64,000 nucleotides of DNA from an uncultured Alphaproteobacteria bacterium (GTDB lineage: Bacteria > Pseudomonadota > Alphaproteobacteria > RF32 > CAG-239): the NCBI GenBank assembly GCA_910587405.1, contig CAJUKS010000004.1, positions 62,001 through 126,000 of the forward strand, read 5' to 3'. Every line of letters begins with the position of its first letter. The stretch's first letter is position 1. The position numbers were made by a program, and so were the translations under genes. The notes under the pieces were generated by a model, which saw only the letters and a list, made by a program, of their open reading frames with translations, was not told the origin of the DNA and ran no database searches. Positions 26,623 through 34,536 of the stretch are shown piece by piece.

Positions 26623-28713
26623 ATGGACGCCGGAAAACTATGGATGTTGCAGGATTTTATAGGAACCAACAAAGTTTTATTCAGAATACCGGTTTATCAG
26701 CGAAATTACGATTGGTCCGATGTCAACTGCAACAAACTGCTGGATGACACCAAACAAATTATCGATACCGGCGAAAAGCATTTTCTCGGAACTTTCGTTT
26801 ATATGCCGATCGGCGGCGGCTTTTCATTAAAAGAATATATCATCATCGACGGTCAACAACGGCTGACGACCATGATGATTTTGCTGAAAGCATTGTCTGA
26901 CCTCGCTCAGAAAAACGGTGACGGCTGCTATGAGGAAATCGAGGAAATCTATTTGCACAACCGCCACTGTGAGGAACAATTCAAAATCAAACTGAAACCG
27001 GTGAAGTCCGACAACGAACAATTTTTGGCGCTGTTGAAAAACAATACCGATGCCTTGGACGAAGAAGGGCACATCTTTATCAATTATGAAATTTGCCGTA
27101 AACGCCTCGAAAAATGGATTGCCTCCGGCATCACGCCTTCAGAAATTCATACGGCGCTGGAGAAACTGGAAATCGTCGAAATCTCCTTCACCAAAGGAGA
27201 AGACGATCCCCAGGTGATCTTCGAAAGCATTAATTCCACCGGACTCGAACTTTCCTGCGCCGACCTCATCAGAAACTTTTTGCTGATGAACGCCGACAAA
27301 CAGGAGGAACTGTACGAGAAATATTGGCTGTCTATTGAAAAAGCCCTCAAATCCGGTACCGATTATACCAACCTCAATCTGTTTTTTATGCAATATGTCA
27401 TTTACAAAACCAGCGCACCGGTAAACTTGGGCTCTTTGTATCAAAAGTTTGTAAAATTGTTTAAAGACGGCGGATACACTCAGGAAAGCTGCCTGAAAGA
27501 ACTGAAGTACCATGCCGACATTTTTCGCGCGTTTGTCTTTGAGTGCTCCGACTATCCGGCACCGATACGCAAAATTCTGAAAAATCTCCGACAATTGAAG
27601 CAAACCACAAGCTATCCGTTTTTAATCCATGTTTTTGACGACTACAAACAGGGCACGATCAACGAAGATACGCTGCGCCAAACGTTGGAATTGATCCTTT
27701 CTTATTTGGTCCGTCGTTCCGTTTGCGGCATTCCTTCCAACTCTTTGCGCGGTTTGTTTATCTATCTCTACAACCGCGTATTTAAAGTGAGCGCCAACAA
27801 AAAGAAATATTATCAGGCTATTAACAAATTTCTTTTTACCATGACTTCCAAAGACGCCATGCCGTCGACAACCGATTTTGAAAGAGCGCTGAAAACCAAC
27901 AACTTGTACGGAAACCTCTCCCTATGCAAATTTTTATTGATGGAAATTGAAAACGGCAACGGCAAAGAAACTCTCAATACCGAAACTCTGACGATTGAAC
28001 ACATCATGCCGCAGGCCTTGAGCTCCGACTGGAAACATATTTCCGACCAAGATCATGAACAGTATCTGCATACGCTGGGAAATTTGTCGGTTTCGGGTTA
28101 TAATTCGGAACTGTCAAACAAAAGCTTTTCCGAAAAGAAAAAGATCATTGCCGAAAACTCCAAAGCGGTTATCCTCAACAGCGACGTTCTGAGTAAAGAC
28201 AGTTGGAATATTGACAGCATTAAAAGCCGTTCCGGCCGCCTGGCACAAATCCTGATGCAAAAATATGATATCGAACGCGTTACCGACGACAGTATTGAGT
28301 TTGATGTTGTCAATACGATTACGCTTAATGATTACAGCGACGTTACCGGCAAAAAACTGGTTACTTTCAAATTTGACCGAGAAATCTACCGGCAAAACAA
28401 ATACGCTCTGATGCTGTTGGAAATGGTACGGATCTTGGATCAACGACATCCCGGCATTTTGGAGCAGCTGGCCCGACAGAACTTTTCCCTCAACCCCAGA
28501 TGCAAACGTTGCTATCTCAGCTGCAAACGCGACAATATGTGCTCGCCGTACGAAATTGAGCAAAAACCCGGAATTTTCATCGAATTGAATCTGTCATCCC
28601 AAAATGTGATGAGCTTCATCGATAAACTGCTGGAACAATACGGAGAAGACAAATCGTCTTTTTCGATCAACGTCATCGCCGAAGAAACCGACGATACCGA
28701 TACCGAGGAATAA
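26623..28713 (+). CDS. DUF262/DUF1524 GmrSD-like defence protein
   Basis: The 696-residue protein combines an N-terminal DUF262 domain (IPVYQRNYDW near 23, IIDGQQRLTTMM near 75, and VIFESINSTGLELSCADLIRN near 201, shown in part) with a DUF1524 HNH-type nuclease segment (LTIEHIMPQALSSDW near 456, then GNLSVSGYNSELSNKSF). This is the single-chain GmrSD arrangement, a type IV, modification-dependent anti-phage nuclease. A further 130 residues follow; they include a Cys group (CKRCYLSCKRDNMC) that could bind zinc, and an acidic end. It lies 45 bp ahead of cas1 in the same direction, with no terminator between, so the two may share a transcript. Confidence 0.85.
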   Translation: MDAGKLWMLQDFIGTNKVLFRIPVYQRNYDWSDVNCNKLLDDTKQIIDTGEKHFLGTFVYMPIGGGFSLKEYIIIDGQQRLTTMMILLKALSDLAQKNGDGCYEEIEEIYLHNRHCEEQFKIKLKPVKSDNEQFLALLKNNTDALDEEGHIFINYEICRKRLEKWIASGITPSEIHTALEKLEIVEISFTKGEDDPQVIFESINSTGLELSCADLIRNFLLMNADKQEELYEKYWLSIEKALKSGTDYTNLNLFFMQYVIYKTSAPVNLGSLYQKFVKLFKDGGYTQESCLKELKYHADIFRAFVFECSDYPAPIRKILKNLRQLKQTTSYPFLIHVFDDYKQGTINEDTLRQTLELILSYLVRRSVCGIPSNSLRGLFIYLYNRVFKVSANKKKYYQAINKFLFTMTSKDAMPSTTDFERALKTNNLYGNLSLCKFLLMEIENGNGKETLNTETLTIEHIMPQALSSDWKHISDQDHEQYLHTLGNLSVSGYNSELSNKSFSEKKKIIAENSKAVILNSDVLSKDSWNIDSIKSRSGRLAQILMQKYDIERVTDDSIEFDVVNTITLNDYSDVTGKKLVTFKFDREIYRQNKYALMLLEMVRILDQRHPGILEQLARQNFSLNPRCKRCYLSCKRDNMCSPYEIEQKPGIFIELNLSSQNVMSFIDKLLEQYGEDKSSFSINVIAEETDDTDTEE

Positions 28714-28758
28714 ACGTCAAAACAATACCGATACAAAATATAACCACAGGCCACCCTA

Positions 28759-29697
28759 ATGGATCGACAAATTATCGAAATATCAAACGACGGATTTAAC
28801 CTTTCGCTCTACCGGGGATTTCTGGTGGTGGAAAACAAAAATCAAGGATTAAAGTCCGAAATCCCTTTGGATAATATCTTGGCTTTGATCCTGTCGGCAA
28901 ACAATGTATCCGTCACCAAAAATATAATCAACGCCATTGCCGAACAGGGCGGAAATATCATATTCTGCGACAAAAATTACCTTCCGTCAGCTCTCACCAC
29001 CCCCTATACCGGCCACTGGCTGATCTCCTCACGGGTACGCCGACAAATAGATTGCTCCAAACCGCTGCAAAAAAATTTGTGGAAAAGCATTGTTCAAAAT
29101 AAAATCTTTAATCAAGCCAAGATACTGGAATATTTCTTTCCCCAACATCCGCGCTTGGCCCGGCTCAAGCAACTGGCGCGTGAGACGCTCAGTAACGACG
29201 CTAAAAACAATGAAGGTACCGCCGCGGCAATTTATTTCAAATCTTTGTTCGGAAAAAACTTTGTTCGAGACCGCTTAGGCAACAATGCCAACATTCTGCT
29301 CAACTATACTTATATCGTTTTGCGGGCCATGGTGGCGCGTTCGATTGCCGGCAACGGATTGTTGCCCTATTTGGGGCTGAAACATTGCACCAAATCAAAT
29401 CCGCTGCCGTTGGTCGACGATTTAATCGAGCCTTTCCGCGCCATCGCCGACAAAATCGTGTTTGAACAACTCAATCAACTGGTTAACATCGAACAAATCG
29501 AATTGACTCCCGAAATAAAAAGAAACTTAACCAAAATTATTACTTTTCCGGTTTTAACCGGCAAGGGATGCGTTTCCCTCAGTGAAGGAATTAATGACTT
29601 TGTAAGCAGCTTGGTCACAAGCTTCGAACTCAAAAAAGTGGTCCTGCAATACCCAACCATCCAATTACAGGAGTTGTCAAAACGGCTTCCTGATTAA
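28759..29697 (+). CDS. cas1: CRISPR-associated integrase Cas1, type II
   Basis: The 312-residue protein is the DNA-integrating subunit of spacer acquisition. The metal site is intact: Glu152 in NNEGTAAAIYF, His209 in LGLKHCTKSNPL and Asp221 in VDDLIEPFR. Length and sequence match Cas1 of type II systems. It is on the plus strand, points at the array and stops 43 bp before its first good repeat. The stop codon itself lies within an eroded repeat unit (29675-29710). cas2 and cas9 are on the other side and the other strand, unlike the usual cas9-cas1-cas2 order. Ribosome binding site is weak, consistent with reading from the upstream DUF262 gene. Confidence 0.95.
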   Translation: MDRQIIEISNDGFNLSLYRGFLVVENKNQGLKSEIPLDNILALILSANNVSVTKNIINAIAEQGGNIIFCDKNYLPSALTTPYTGHWLISSRVRRQIDCSKPLQKNLWKSIVQNKIFNQAKILEYFFPQHPRLARLKQLARETLSNDAKNNEGTAAAIYFKSLFGKNFVRDRLGNNANILLNYTYIVLRAMVARSIAGNGLLPYLGLKHCTKSNPLPLVDDLIEPFRAIADKIVFEQLNQLVNIEQIELTPEIKRNLTKIITFPVLTGKGCVSLSEGINDFVSSLVTSFELKKVVLQYPTIQLQELSKRLPD

Positions 29698-29710
29698 GCG
29701 GGGATAAAAT
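29675..29710 (+). repeat. Eroded CRISPR repeat overlapping the cas1 stop
   Basis: This 36-bp block is exactly one period (66 bp) upstream of the first good repeat. It matches the repeat at about 21 of 36 positions. The match is concentrated in its 3' half: tgattaa and gataaaat are preserved with the right spacing, and a 30-bp spacer-sized segment follows. It contains the last codons and the TAA of cas1. It marks this side as the old, distal end of the array. Confidence 0.6.
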
Positions 29711-29718
29711 GACACCAT

Positions 29719-29748
29719 TTGACAGGCCTCATACCAGCTGGTTATAAT
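29719..29748 (+). promoter_or_regulatory. Promoter reading into the CRISPR array
   Basis: TTGACA at 29719-29724 and TATAAT at 29743-29748 are 18 bp apart. The -10 hexamer is part of the first repeat (its bases 3-8). A transcript would start near 29755 and run along the plus strand through the array, the strand whose crRNA can pair with the tracrRNA. Confidence 0.6.
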
Positions 29749-30501
29749 TGACTGTCTGATTAATCTCTGATAAAATCCCGTTATCAAAAAAAGCCTTCTG
29801 CATCGTGTTATAATTGACCGTCTGATTAATCTCTGATAAAATAGCACCTACAACCGGTATATCGGTTCCTTCGTTATAATTGACCGTCTGATTAATCTCT
29901 GATAAAATTAATCTCCTGTTATTTCATTAAAACGCTGAGTTATAATTGACCGTCTGATTAATCTCTGATAAAATCAGCCGCATTACGACCTTTCATCTTT
30001 TTTAGTTATAATTGACCGTCTGATTAATCTCTGATAAAATCCTTTCTACAAGCCCTTAAAAGGCCCTACAGTTATAATTGACCGTCTGATTAATCTCTGA
30101 TAAAATGCGTCCGTATTTGCGGTACGTCTGCGTGCTGTTATAATTGACCGTCTGATTAATCTCTGATAAAATCTCGCAAAGCATATATTCGTGAGCAGAC
30201 TGTTATAATTGACCGTCTGATTAATCTCTGATAAAATATATTTGTGATGGATTACCACCACCATTTAGTTATAATTGACCGTCTGATTAATCTCTGATAA
30301 AATGCTACCGATGCCCGAACCAAGACCACTCATGTTATAATTGACCGTCTGATTAATCTCTGATAAAATGACGACTGAAATGTCGACCGTGGCTTTTTTG
30401 TTATAATTGACCGTCTGATTAATCTCTGATAAAATAAGTTCCCTATCTAATTCTAATGTAAAATAGTTATAATTGACCGTCTGATTAATCTCTGATAAAA
30501 T
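29741..30501 (+). CRISPR. Type II CRISPR array, 12 repeats and 11 spacers
   Basis: Twelve 36-bp repeats start at 29741, 29807, 29873, 29939, 30005, 30071, 30137, 30202, 30268, 30334, 30400 and 30466. The unit begins gttataattgaccgtctgat and ends taatctctgataaaat. Spacers are 30 bp, except the seventh, which is 29 bp. Eleven repeats are identical; the first has T for C at base 13, again pointing to the cas1 side as the old end. Each repeat ends in TGATAAAAT, an extended -10 element placed so that transcription would start inside the following spacer, as known for Neisseria type II-C arrays. No spacer matched other parts of this window by eye. The repeat strand is complementary to the tracrRNA anti-repeat at 32889-32911. 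Confidence 0.98.
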
Positions 30502-30509
30502 CTCTCATT

Positions 30510-30550
30510 AAGTAATGCCTTGAAATAGAACACATTTCAAGGCATTACTT
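30510..30550. repeat. Perfect 17-bp inverted repeat at the young end of the array
   Basis: The arms 30510-30526 (aagtaatgccttgaaat) and 30534-30550 are exact complements around a 7-base loop. The hairpin lies 8 bp past the last repeat and 26 bp from the cas2 stop. There is no T run on either side, so it is not a standard terminator. It could block RNA polymerase by structure, or mark the leader. Confidence 0.8.
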
Positions 30551-30576
30551 GAGAATAAAATCATTAAAAAACCCGG

Positions 30577-30897
30577 CTAAAACAACAACAATTGCCCATT
30601 TTTTTCGCGAACATCTTCCTCATTTTCTTCGCAATTCTTCCCAAGATAATTTTCAGTCATCAAATACTGCTTATCCGTAATATACAAAAAAGATATTGAG
30701 GAATTGTCCGGAATAAACTTTGACAATTTCCGCGTTACCGTTTGTCCGACGTTTAAACTCTTTACCGGTTTGATATAAACCGAGAATTGCTTCATCACAA
30801 AACCTTCGTCCAACAGCAAATTGCGGAAACGCGTTGCTTTACGCATTTCGGTTTTGGTCCGCACCGGAATATCAAACATACAGATAATCCACATCAT
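30577..30897 (-). CDS. cas2: CRISPR-associated protein Cas2, type II
   Basis: This 106-residue protein is the structural partner of Cas1 in spacer acquisition. It begins MMWIICMFDIPVRTKTEMRKA, with the conserved beta1 Asp (MFDIPV), then FRNLLLDEGFVMKQFSVYIK, and ends with a type II-C-like acidic segment and QLLLF. It starts 11 bp after the stop of the truncated cas9 and reads towards the array. The first two codons are both ATG; either may be used. Confidence 0.93.
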   Translation of the reverse strand: MMWIICMFDIPVRTKTEMRKATRFRNLLLDEGFVMKQFSVYIKPVKSLNVGQTVTRKLSKFIPDNSSISFLYITDKQYLMTENYLGKNCEENEEDVREKNGQLLLF

Positions 30898-30908
30898 CGA
30901 CCAACCGG

Positions 30909-32774
30909 TTAAAGTTTCAAGTCGCTGCCGCCCTTGGCTTGCGGAATGATGTGCTCAATCTCAACACCGATAAACCTATGATCAATGCTCAGGGTCGGAT
31001 TGTAAGCGTCTTTCCTGCCTTGCTCTTTGGCCAGTTTGTATTTTAAAATATTTTTATTGTTAACATACAATTTATGCTGCTGCAGATACATCCTCGCTTC
31101 GTCATTGAGCTTTTCATTCAAACGCTGCCTTTGTTCCAGTTCAGTTTTCTTCTTTGCCGACAAACCGATATCACGGCCCAACTCAATGTTAATATCATAA
31201 GGGCGTCCGTAAATGCGGATAATATCGTTAACCACCAACCGGATTTGATTGAGAATCATGTGAACGGCCGGGTTGGCAATCTTACCCCATTTAACTTCGT
31301 CTTTATCCAAACCGGGATTGTTTTTAATCAGCAACGGCGGCAACGGCTGAGTATCATTTTGCAAAATTTCGCCGTAATACGGAAGTTGCAGATATTTTCC
31401 CTGCTTTGCCCGCACCACTTCTTCTTCCGCCAAAAACCGCGGATCGGTCTTTGCCAGCGCATCGGTGACTTCGCGATGAGACAGCACGTTTTGCTTCATT
31501 TGCTCCAAAATCAGTTTGGAGGCCGTTTGTCCAAGCATCCCTCTTCCTTTGGGAAGTTTGGTTAAAAGCGCACCGATTTCTTTTTCATCGTCAATTTTGA
31601 AAATAGGTTTGAGGTGCTCAATTAAAGCGTCCTCACTGTACAAACGCCCGTTTTTGTCGTCCGGATTTTTGGGTTCGGCCAAAAAGTCGACAAAGGTCGC
31701 CAACTCCTTTTCCGACAAATTTTTCAGATATTCTATGTCGGCAAATTCCGGCCGCGCATATAAATAGGCTTTGATCACCCGGTCGTCCAACAAAGAAATT
31801 TTCTGTTGTGCCGAAAGACCCAAGGTCTTCTTAATCGACTGTTTTCCGGCATTTATACCTTTCAATAAAAGCTCATTGACAATTTTGTCACGCTCTTCCA
31901 GGCTCAAACGGCGTTTATCGGTATCGCTGATCACCCGGACATTGTTAACTTCTTCGTATATCCGCCGCATTTCTGCAAGCGGGTGCGCTTTTAACAGGCG
32001 TTCTTCTTCTCTGAAATAAATACATTTTCCGGTCGCATAAGGCATCGGCGGCCGTTCATAAAACAAAATGTCGTAAATTTCTTTTTTGAGGCCGTCCTTT
32101 TGCATCTGTTTAAAATATTGGGCCTGCCGATCCCATATTTGGTTAAACTCGTCTTTCACCAGATAACGGGGAATCGCATAATCGACGATATTTTTTTCCA
32201 AAGCGTATTTTCTTTGCCGGATAATCCGATTTTGCGGATTTTCTTTTTCTTGGAGACGCTGATAAAAAAAGGCGCCGATCGTTTTTGAACCGGTATCTTT
32301 CAAATATTGTACCATCCGGTCATATGAAGATTTCTTAATCTTAGATTTTTCGCCTTCTTCCAGAACTTCTTCCGACAACTCCTCCGCCGCCGAAACAAAA
32401 CCGGCGCCGCGATGCTTGGCCATATGCAAGATCGCCCGACCGATGTAATTTTGATTTTCCAACTTGCCGTACAGGGCATCATGACGAATTTTATAAGGAG
32501 ACTTTGCTTTCAATCGGTCGGTTCCTTCCGGGGTTTCGTTCACCCACAGATTGTTTTCAAAAAGCTTTTTGGCCAACAATTCCAACCTTTTACGCGTACG
32601 AACCAAATTTTTGCGTGCTGTTTTTTTAAGGCGCCGTTCTTCTGCCCCTTCCGAAATTTCAAAAATACGTACCCCGCCGTCAATAATATCTTTAGCAAGG
32701 TTGTTCTGATCCAGTTCAATCAAGCCGCTTCCGATTGAACTCTCTCCCAAATCAAGATTAAGACGATACTTCAT
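30909..32774 (-). pseudogene. cas9: Cas9, truncated inside the HNH domain
   Basis: The 621-residue reading frame is the N-terminal part of a type II-C-like Cas9. RuvC-I is LNLDLGESSIGSGLIELD with catalytic Asp8. The Arg-rich bridge helix is about 44-72 (RRLKKTARKNLVRTRKRLE). A REC lobe follows. RuvC-II is DINIELGRDIG with Glu531. HNH begins with EIEHIIPQAKGGSD (Glu607, His608). It then ends DLKL-stop, so the rest of HNH, RuvC-III (HH..D) and the PAM-interacting domain are missing, about 400 residues by comparison with family members. Only 11 bp separate the stop from cas2, and no remnant is visible in any frame. The remaining part has no stops or frameshifts, so the loss is recent or the fragment is kept. 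It cannot cut by the known mechanism. Confidence 0.9.
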
Positions 32775-32830
32775 AAGTCACTCTCACTTTAATTGTAGTA
32801 AATAATATTTAACAATTTATAATAATAAGA

Positions 32831-32860
32831 TTGACATTTCAACGAAAATATAATTATACT
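32831..32860 (+). promoter_or_regulatory. Promoter of the tracrRNA gene
   Basis: TTGACA (32831-32836) and TATACT (32855-32860) with 18 bp between predict a start near 32867, about 22 bases ahead of the anti-repeat. Confidence 0.6.
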
Positions 32861-32866
32861 GAAAGT

Positions 32867-32975
32867 GATATATGTTTTGATATATTTTCAGAGATTAATC
32901 AGACGGTCAATGCATATATAATAAGGCTGAAAATGCCGTAAAATGAGGGGGCAATCCGTTGCCCCCATTATTGTG
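32867..32975 (+). ncRNA. tracrRNA of the type II CRISPR system
   Basis: Bases 32889-32911 (cagagattaatcagacggtc and aat) are a perfect complement of repeat positions 7-29. A 5-base bulge (gcata, 32912-32916) is followed by tataat (32917-32922), which pairs with the first six repeat bases, giving the usual upper-stem / bulge / lower-stem duplex. Next comes a nexus-like hairpin ggc-tgaaaat-gcc (32925-32937). The last element is an 8-bp hairpin gggggcaa-tccg-ttgccccc (32947-32966) with a weakly T-rich tail. It is transcribed away from cas9, upstream of and divergent from it. The 5' end is predicted from the promoter and the 3' end from the last hairpin. Confidence 0.88.
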
Positions 32976-33132
32976 TCCAGAAAATAACTCATTACAAAAA
33001 CAATTGGTTACAGAAACGCTTCACTCAATCGCTACGCTACGTTCATGGGCATATGCCAACCACCTACTCCGTCTGGCTTTCGCTTGCACGGAACCTGCTT
33101 TTTCGCAAATTTAAAATCGCCATTTTTCACAT

Positions 33133-33162
33133 AAAAAACCGTCCTTAAAAGGACGGTTTTTT
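33133..33162 (-). terminator. Terminator of the initiator tRNA gene
   Basis: The stem aaaaaaccgtcc / ggacggtttttt (33133-33144 with 33151-33162) lies just downstream of the tRNA on the minus strand. Between the tracrRNA and this hairpin (about 32976-33132) I see no gene. Confidence 0.75.
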
Positions 33163-33167
33163 ATTTT

Positions 33168-33244
<77 letters not shown>

Positions 33245-33332
33245 ATAAATGTCTGTTGCGCTCTGTCGGCGCTCAAGACAGTGCATACATACGCTTTTTA
33301 TAAGGCGATGTCAAGCTTTAAAAACAACTTTT

Positions 33333-33401
33333 CTAAAAAAACAGAGAAATCACCACCGCAAAAATAAAAACCGCAATCACAATCCAATGCCACAACTTCA
33401 T
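33333..33401 (-). CDS. 22-residue single-helix membrane peptide
   Basis: The reading frame gives MKLWHWIVIAVFIFAVVISL plus FF, one hydrophobic helix and almost nothing else. AAGGGG lies seven bases ahead of the ATG, a strong ribosome-binding site, and the upstream peptide gene ends 13 bp before this start. It resembles its neighbour (HW-x-I...SL-x-F), so the two may be duplicates. Function unknown: tiny membrane proteins of this kind can be regulators of larger membrane complexes or toxin-like. It lies between the initiator tRNA gene and pgpA. Confidence 0.5.
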   Translation of the reverse strand: MKLWHWIVIAVFIFAVVISLFF

Positions 33402-33414
33402 ATTGTTCCCCTTA

Positions 33415-33492
33415 TCAGTTAAACAGTGCCAACGACAAGGCAATCAACAACACGATAACCGCGGCAATTTTCCAGTGTTTTTGTTCCCACAT
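33415..33492 (-). CDS. 25-residue single-helix membrane peptide
   Basis: The frame gives MWEQKHWKIAAVIVLLIALS then LALFN. A short polar N-terminus with two Trp is followed by one transmembrane helix. GAGGGA lies about ten bases upstream of the ATG. It precedes a second, similar peptide by 13 bp and is probably co-transcribed with it from the 110 bp that separate them from pgpA. No family is recognised. Confidence 0.5.
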   Translation of the reverse strand: MWEQKHWKIAAVIVLLIALSLALFN

Positions 33493-33602
33493 TTCCGTGT
33501 TCCCTCGCCGATACGTTAATTCTTGTTTTTATATATGCCGTAACACCGGCATAACAAGTCCCGTATCAAACTTTTTGAAAACGCCCCGATTCTTACAGCC
33601 GT

Positions 33603-34082
33603 TTACAAATAAATGGAAATGACATACAAAACCACGGCCGCATAAATACCGGCAAAAATATCATCCAGCATCACGCCCCAGGCGTTCATCACTTTCGAAT
33701 CGGCCCAACGCGCCGGCTGCGGTTTGGTAATATCAAACAGGCGAAACAGAGCAAAACCCGCGGCATACAGTATATAAGCACGCCAGTCGGCCACACCGGA
33801 CAATCGGTCTGCAACCAGCGCAAAGGTCAGCAGCTGGCCGGCCGTTTCGTCAATAACCACAATGGAAGGATCGTGTTTGGTATACTTTAACACTTCGTGC
33901 GTTGCCGCCGTCCCGATAAAAAAGACAATCGCCGTCGTCGTCAAAACCCCAACCATTCCGCCGTAATAGACCGCGGCAAAAGCAAACGGAATCGTCGCCA
34001 GCGACCCCGCCGTTCCGGAAGCAAACGGACAATATCCGACCCCAAACATGGTTGCAATGAAATATGAAATCTTTTTATACAT
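33603..34082 (-). CDS. pgpA: Phosphatidylglycerophosphatase A
   Basis: This 159-residue inner-membrane enzyme removes the phosphate from phosphatidylglycerophosphate to give phosphatidylglycerol. The family motifs are present: GYCPFASGTAGSL near 16, VVIDETAGQLL near 75, FRLFDITKPQPARWADS near 112, and GVMLDDIFAGIYAA near 135. The conserved Asp and Glu residues form the Mg-dependent site. Four membrane segments are predicted. It stands alone on the minus strand, divergent from the tRNA-Pro gene. Confidence 0.94.
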   Translation of the reverse strand: MYKKISYFIATMFGVGYCPFASGTAGSLATIPFAFAAVYYGGMVGVLTTTAIVFFIGTAATHEVLKYTKHDPSIVVIDETAGQLLTFALVADRLSGVADWRAYILYAAGFALFRLFDITKPQPARWADSKVMNAWGVMLDDIFAGIYAAVVLYVISIYL

Positions 34083-34195
34083 TTTGATTTTCCTAATAAA
34101 TTAACTATCGGCGAGGGTAACGGAATTTTTTTTTGTATTCAATTAAAAAAATATGTTGTCATATATTTTTTTTGTGGTAAATATACTCCCGTTAT

Positions 34196-34272
34196 CGGAT
34201 TGTAGTTCAGCCTGGTAGAACGCTGCGTTCGGGACGCAGAGGTCGCTGGTTCGAGTCCAGTCAATCCGACCA
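34196..34272 (+). tRNA. tRNA-Pro (CGG)
   Basis: A 77-nt cloverleaf with encoded CCA: acceptor cggattg / caatccg, anticodon arm ctgcg-ttcggga-cgcag (anticodon CGG, codon CCG), T arm ctgg-ttcgagt-ccag. A terminator follows 9 bp later. The 260 bp to the next gene hold nothing else I can support. Confidence 0.96.
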
Positions 34273-34280
34273 ACTCCAAG

Positions 34281-34306
34281 CGCCTGTTTGACACAGGCGT
34301 TTTTTT
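34281..34306 (+). terminator. Terminator of the tRNA-Pro gene
   Basis: The stem cgcctgt / acaggcg with loop ttgac is followed by seven T. Confidence 0.85.
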
Positions 34307-34536
34307 GTGCCCTGTTCGACAGTTTTTGTGAAAGTTATGACATATATATGTCCGCGACGCCCGGCGGTTTTAGCCGGCTGCCGTCGCAAATTGCCGGGAT
34401 GTATGCGTTGGCACGGCAGGTCAATTCCGACTGTCCTGCAAACCGGCAATTCCGTCCGCTCTTTCAAGTTTTTCCCCCGACAGCGCATTGAATTTGCAAC
34501 ATCCGCGATTATCTCCTACAAAAACGGAGAAAAGCA

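Noticed and set aside
30510..30550. Palindrome near the array as a possible tracrRNA
   Set aside because: It has no complementarity to the repeat. The anti-repeat with full tracr structure is at 32889-32975.
30898..30908. Remains of the Cas9 C-terminus in another frame
   Set aside because: Only 11 bp lie between the cas9 stop and the cas2 start; neither this gap nor the cas2 region shows RuvC-III in any frame.
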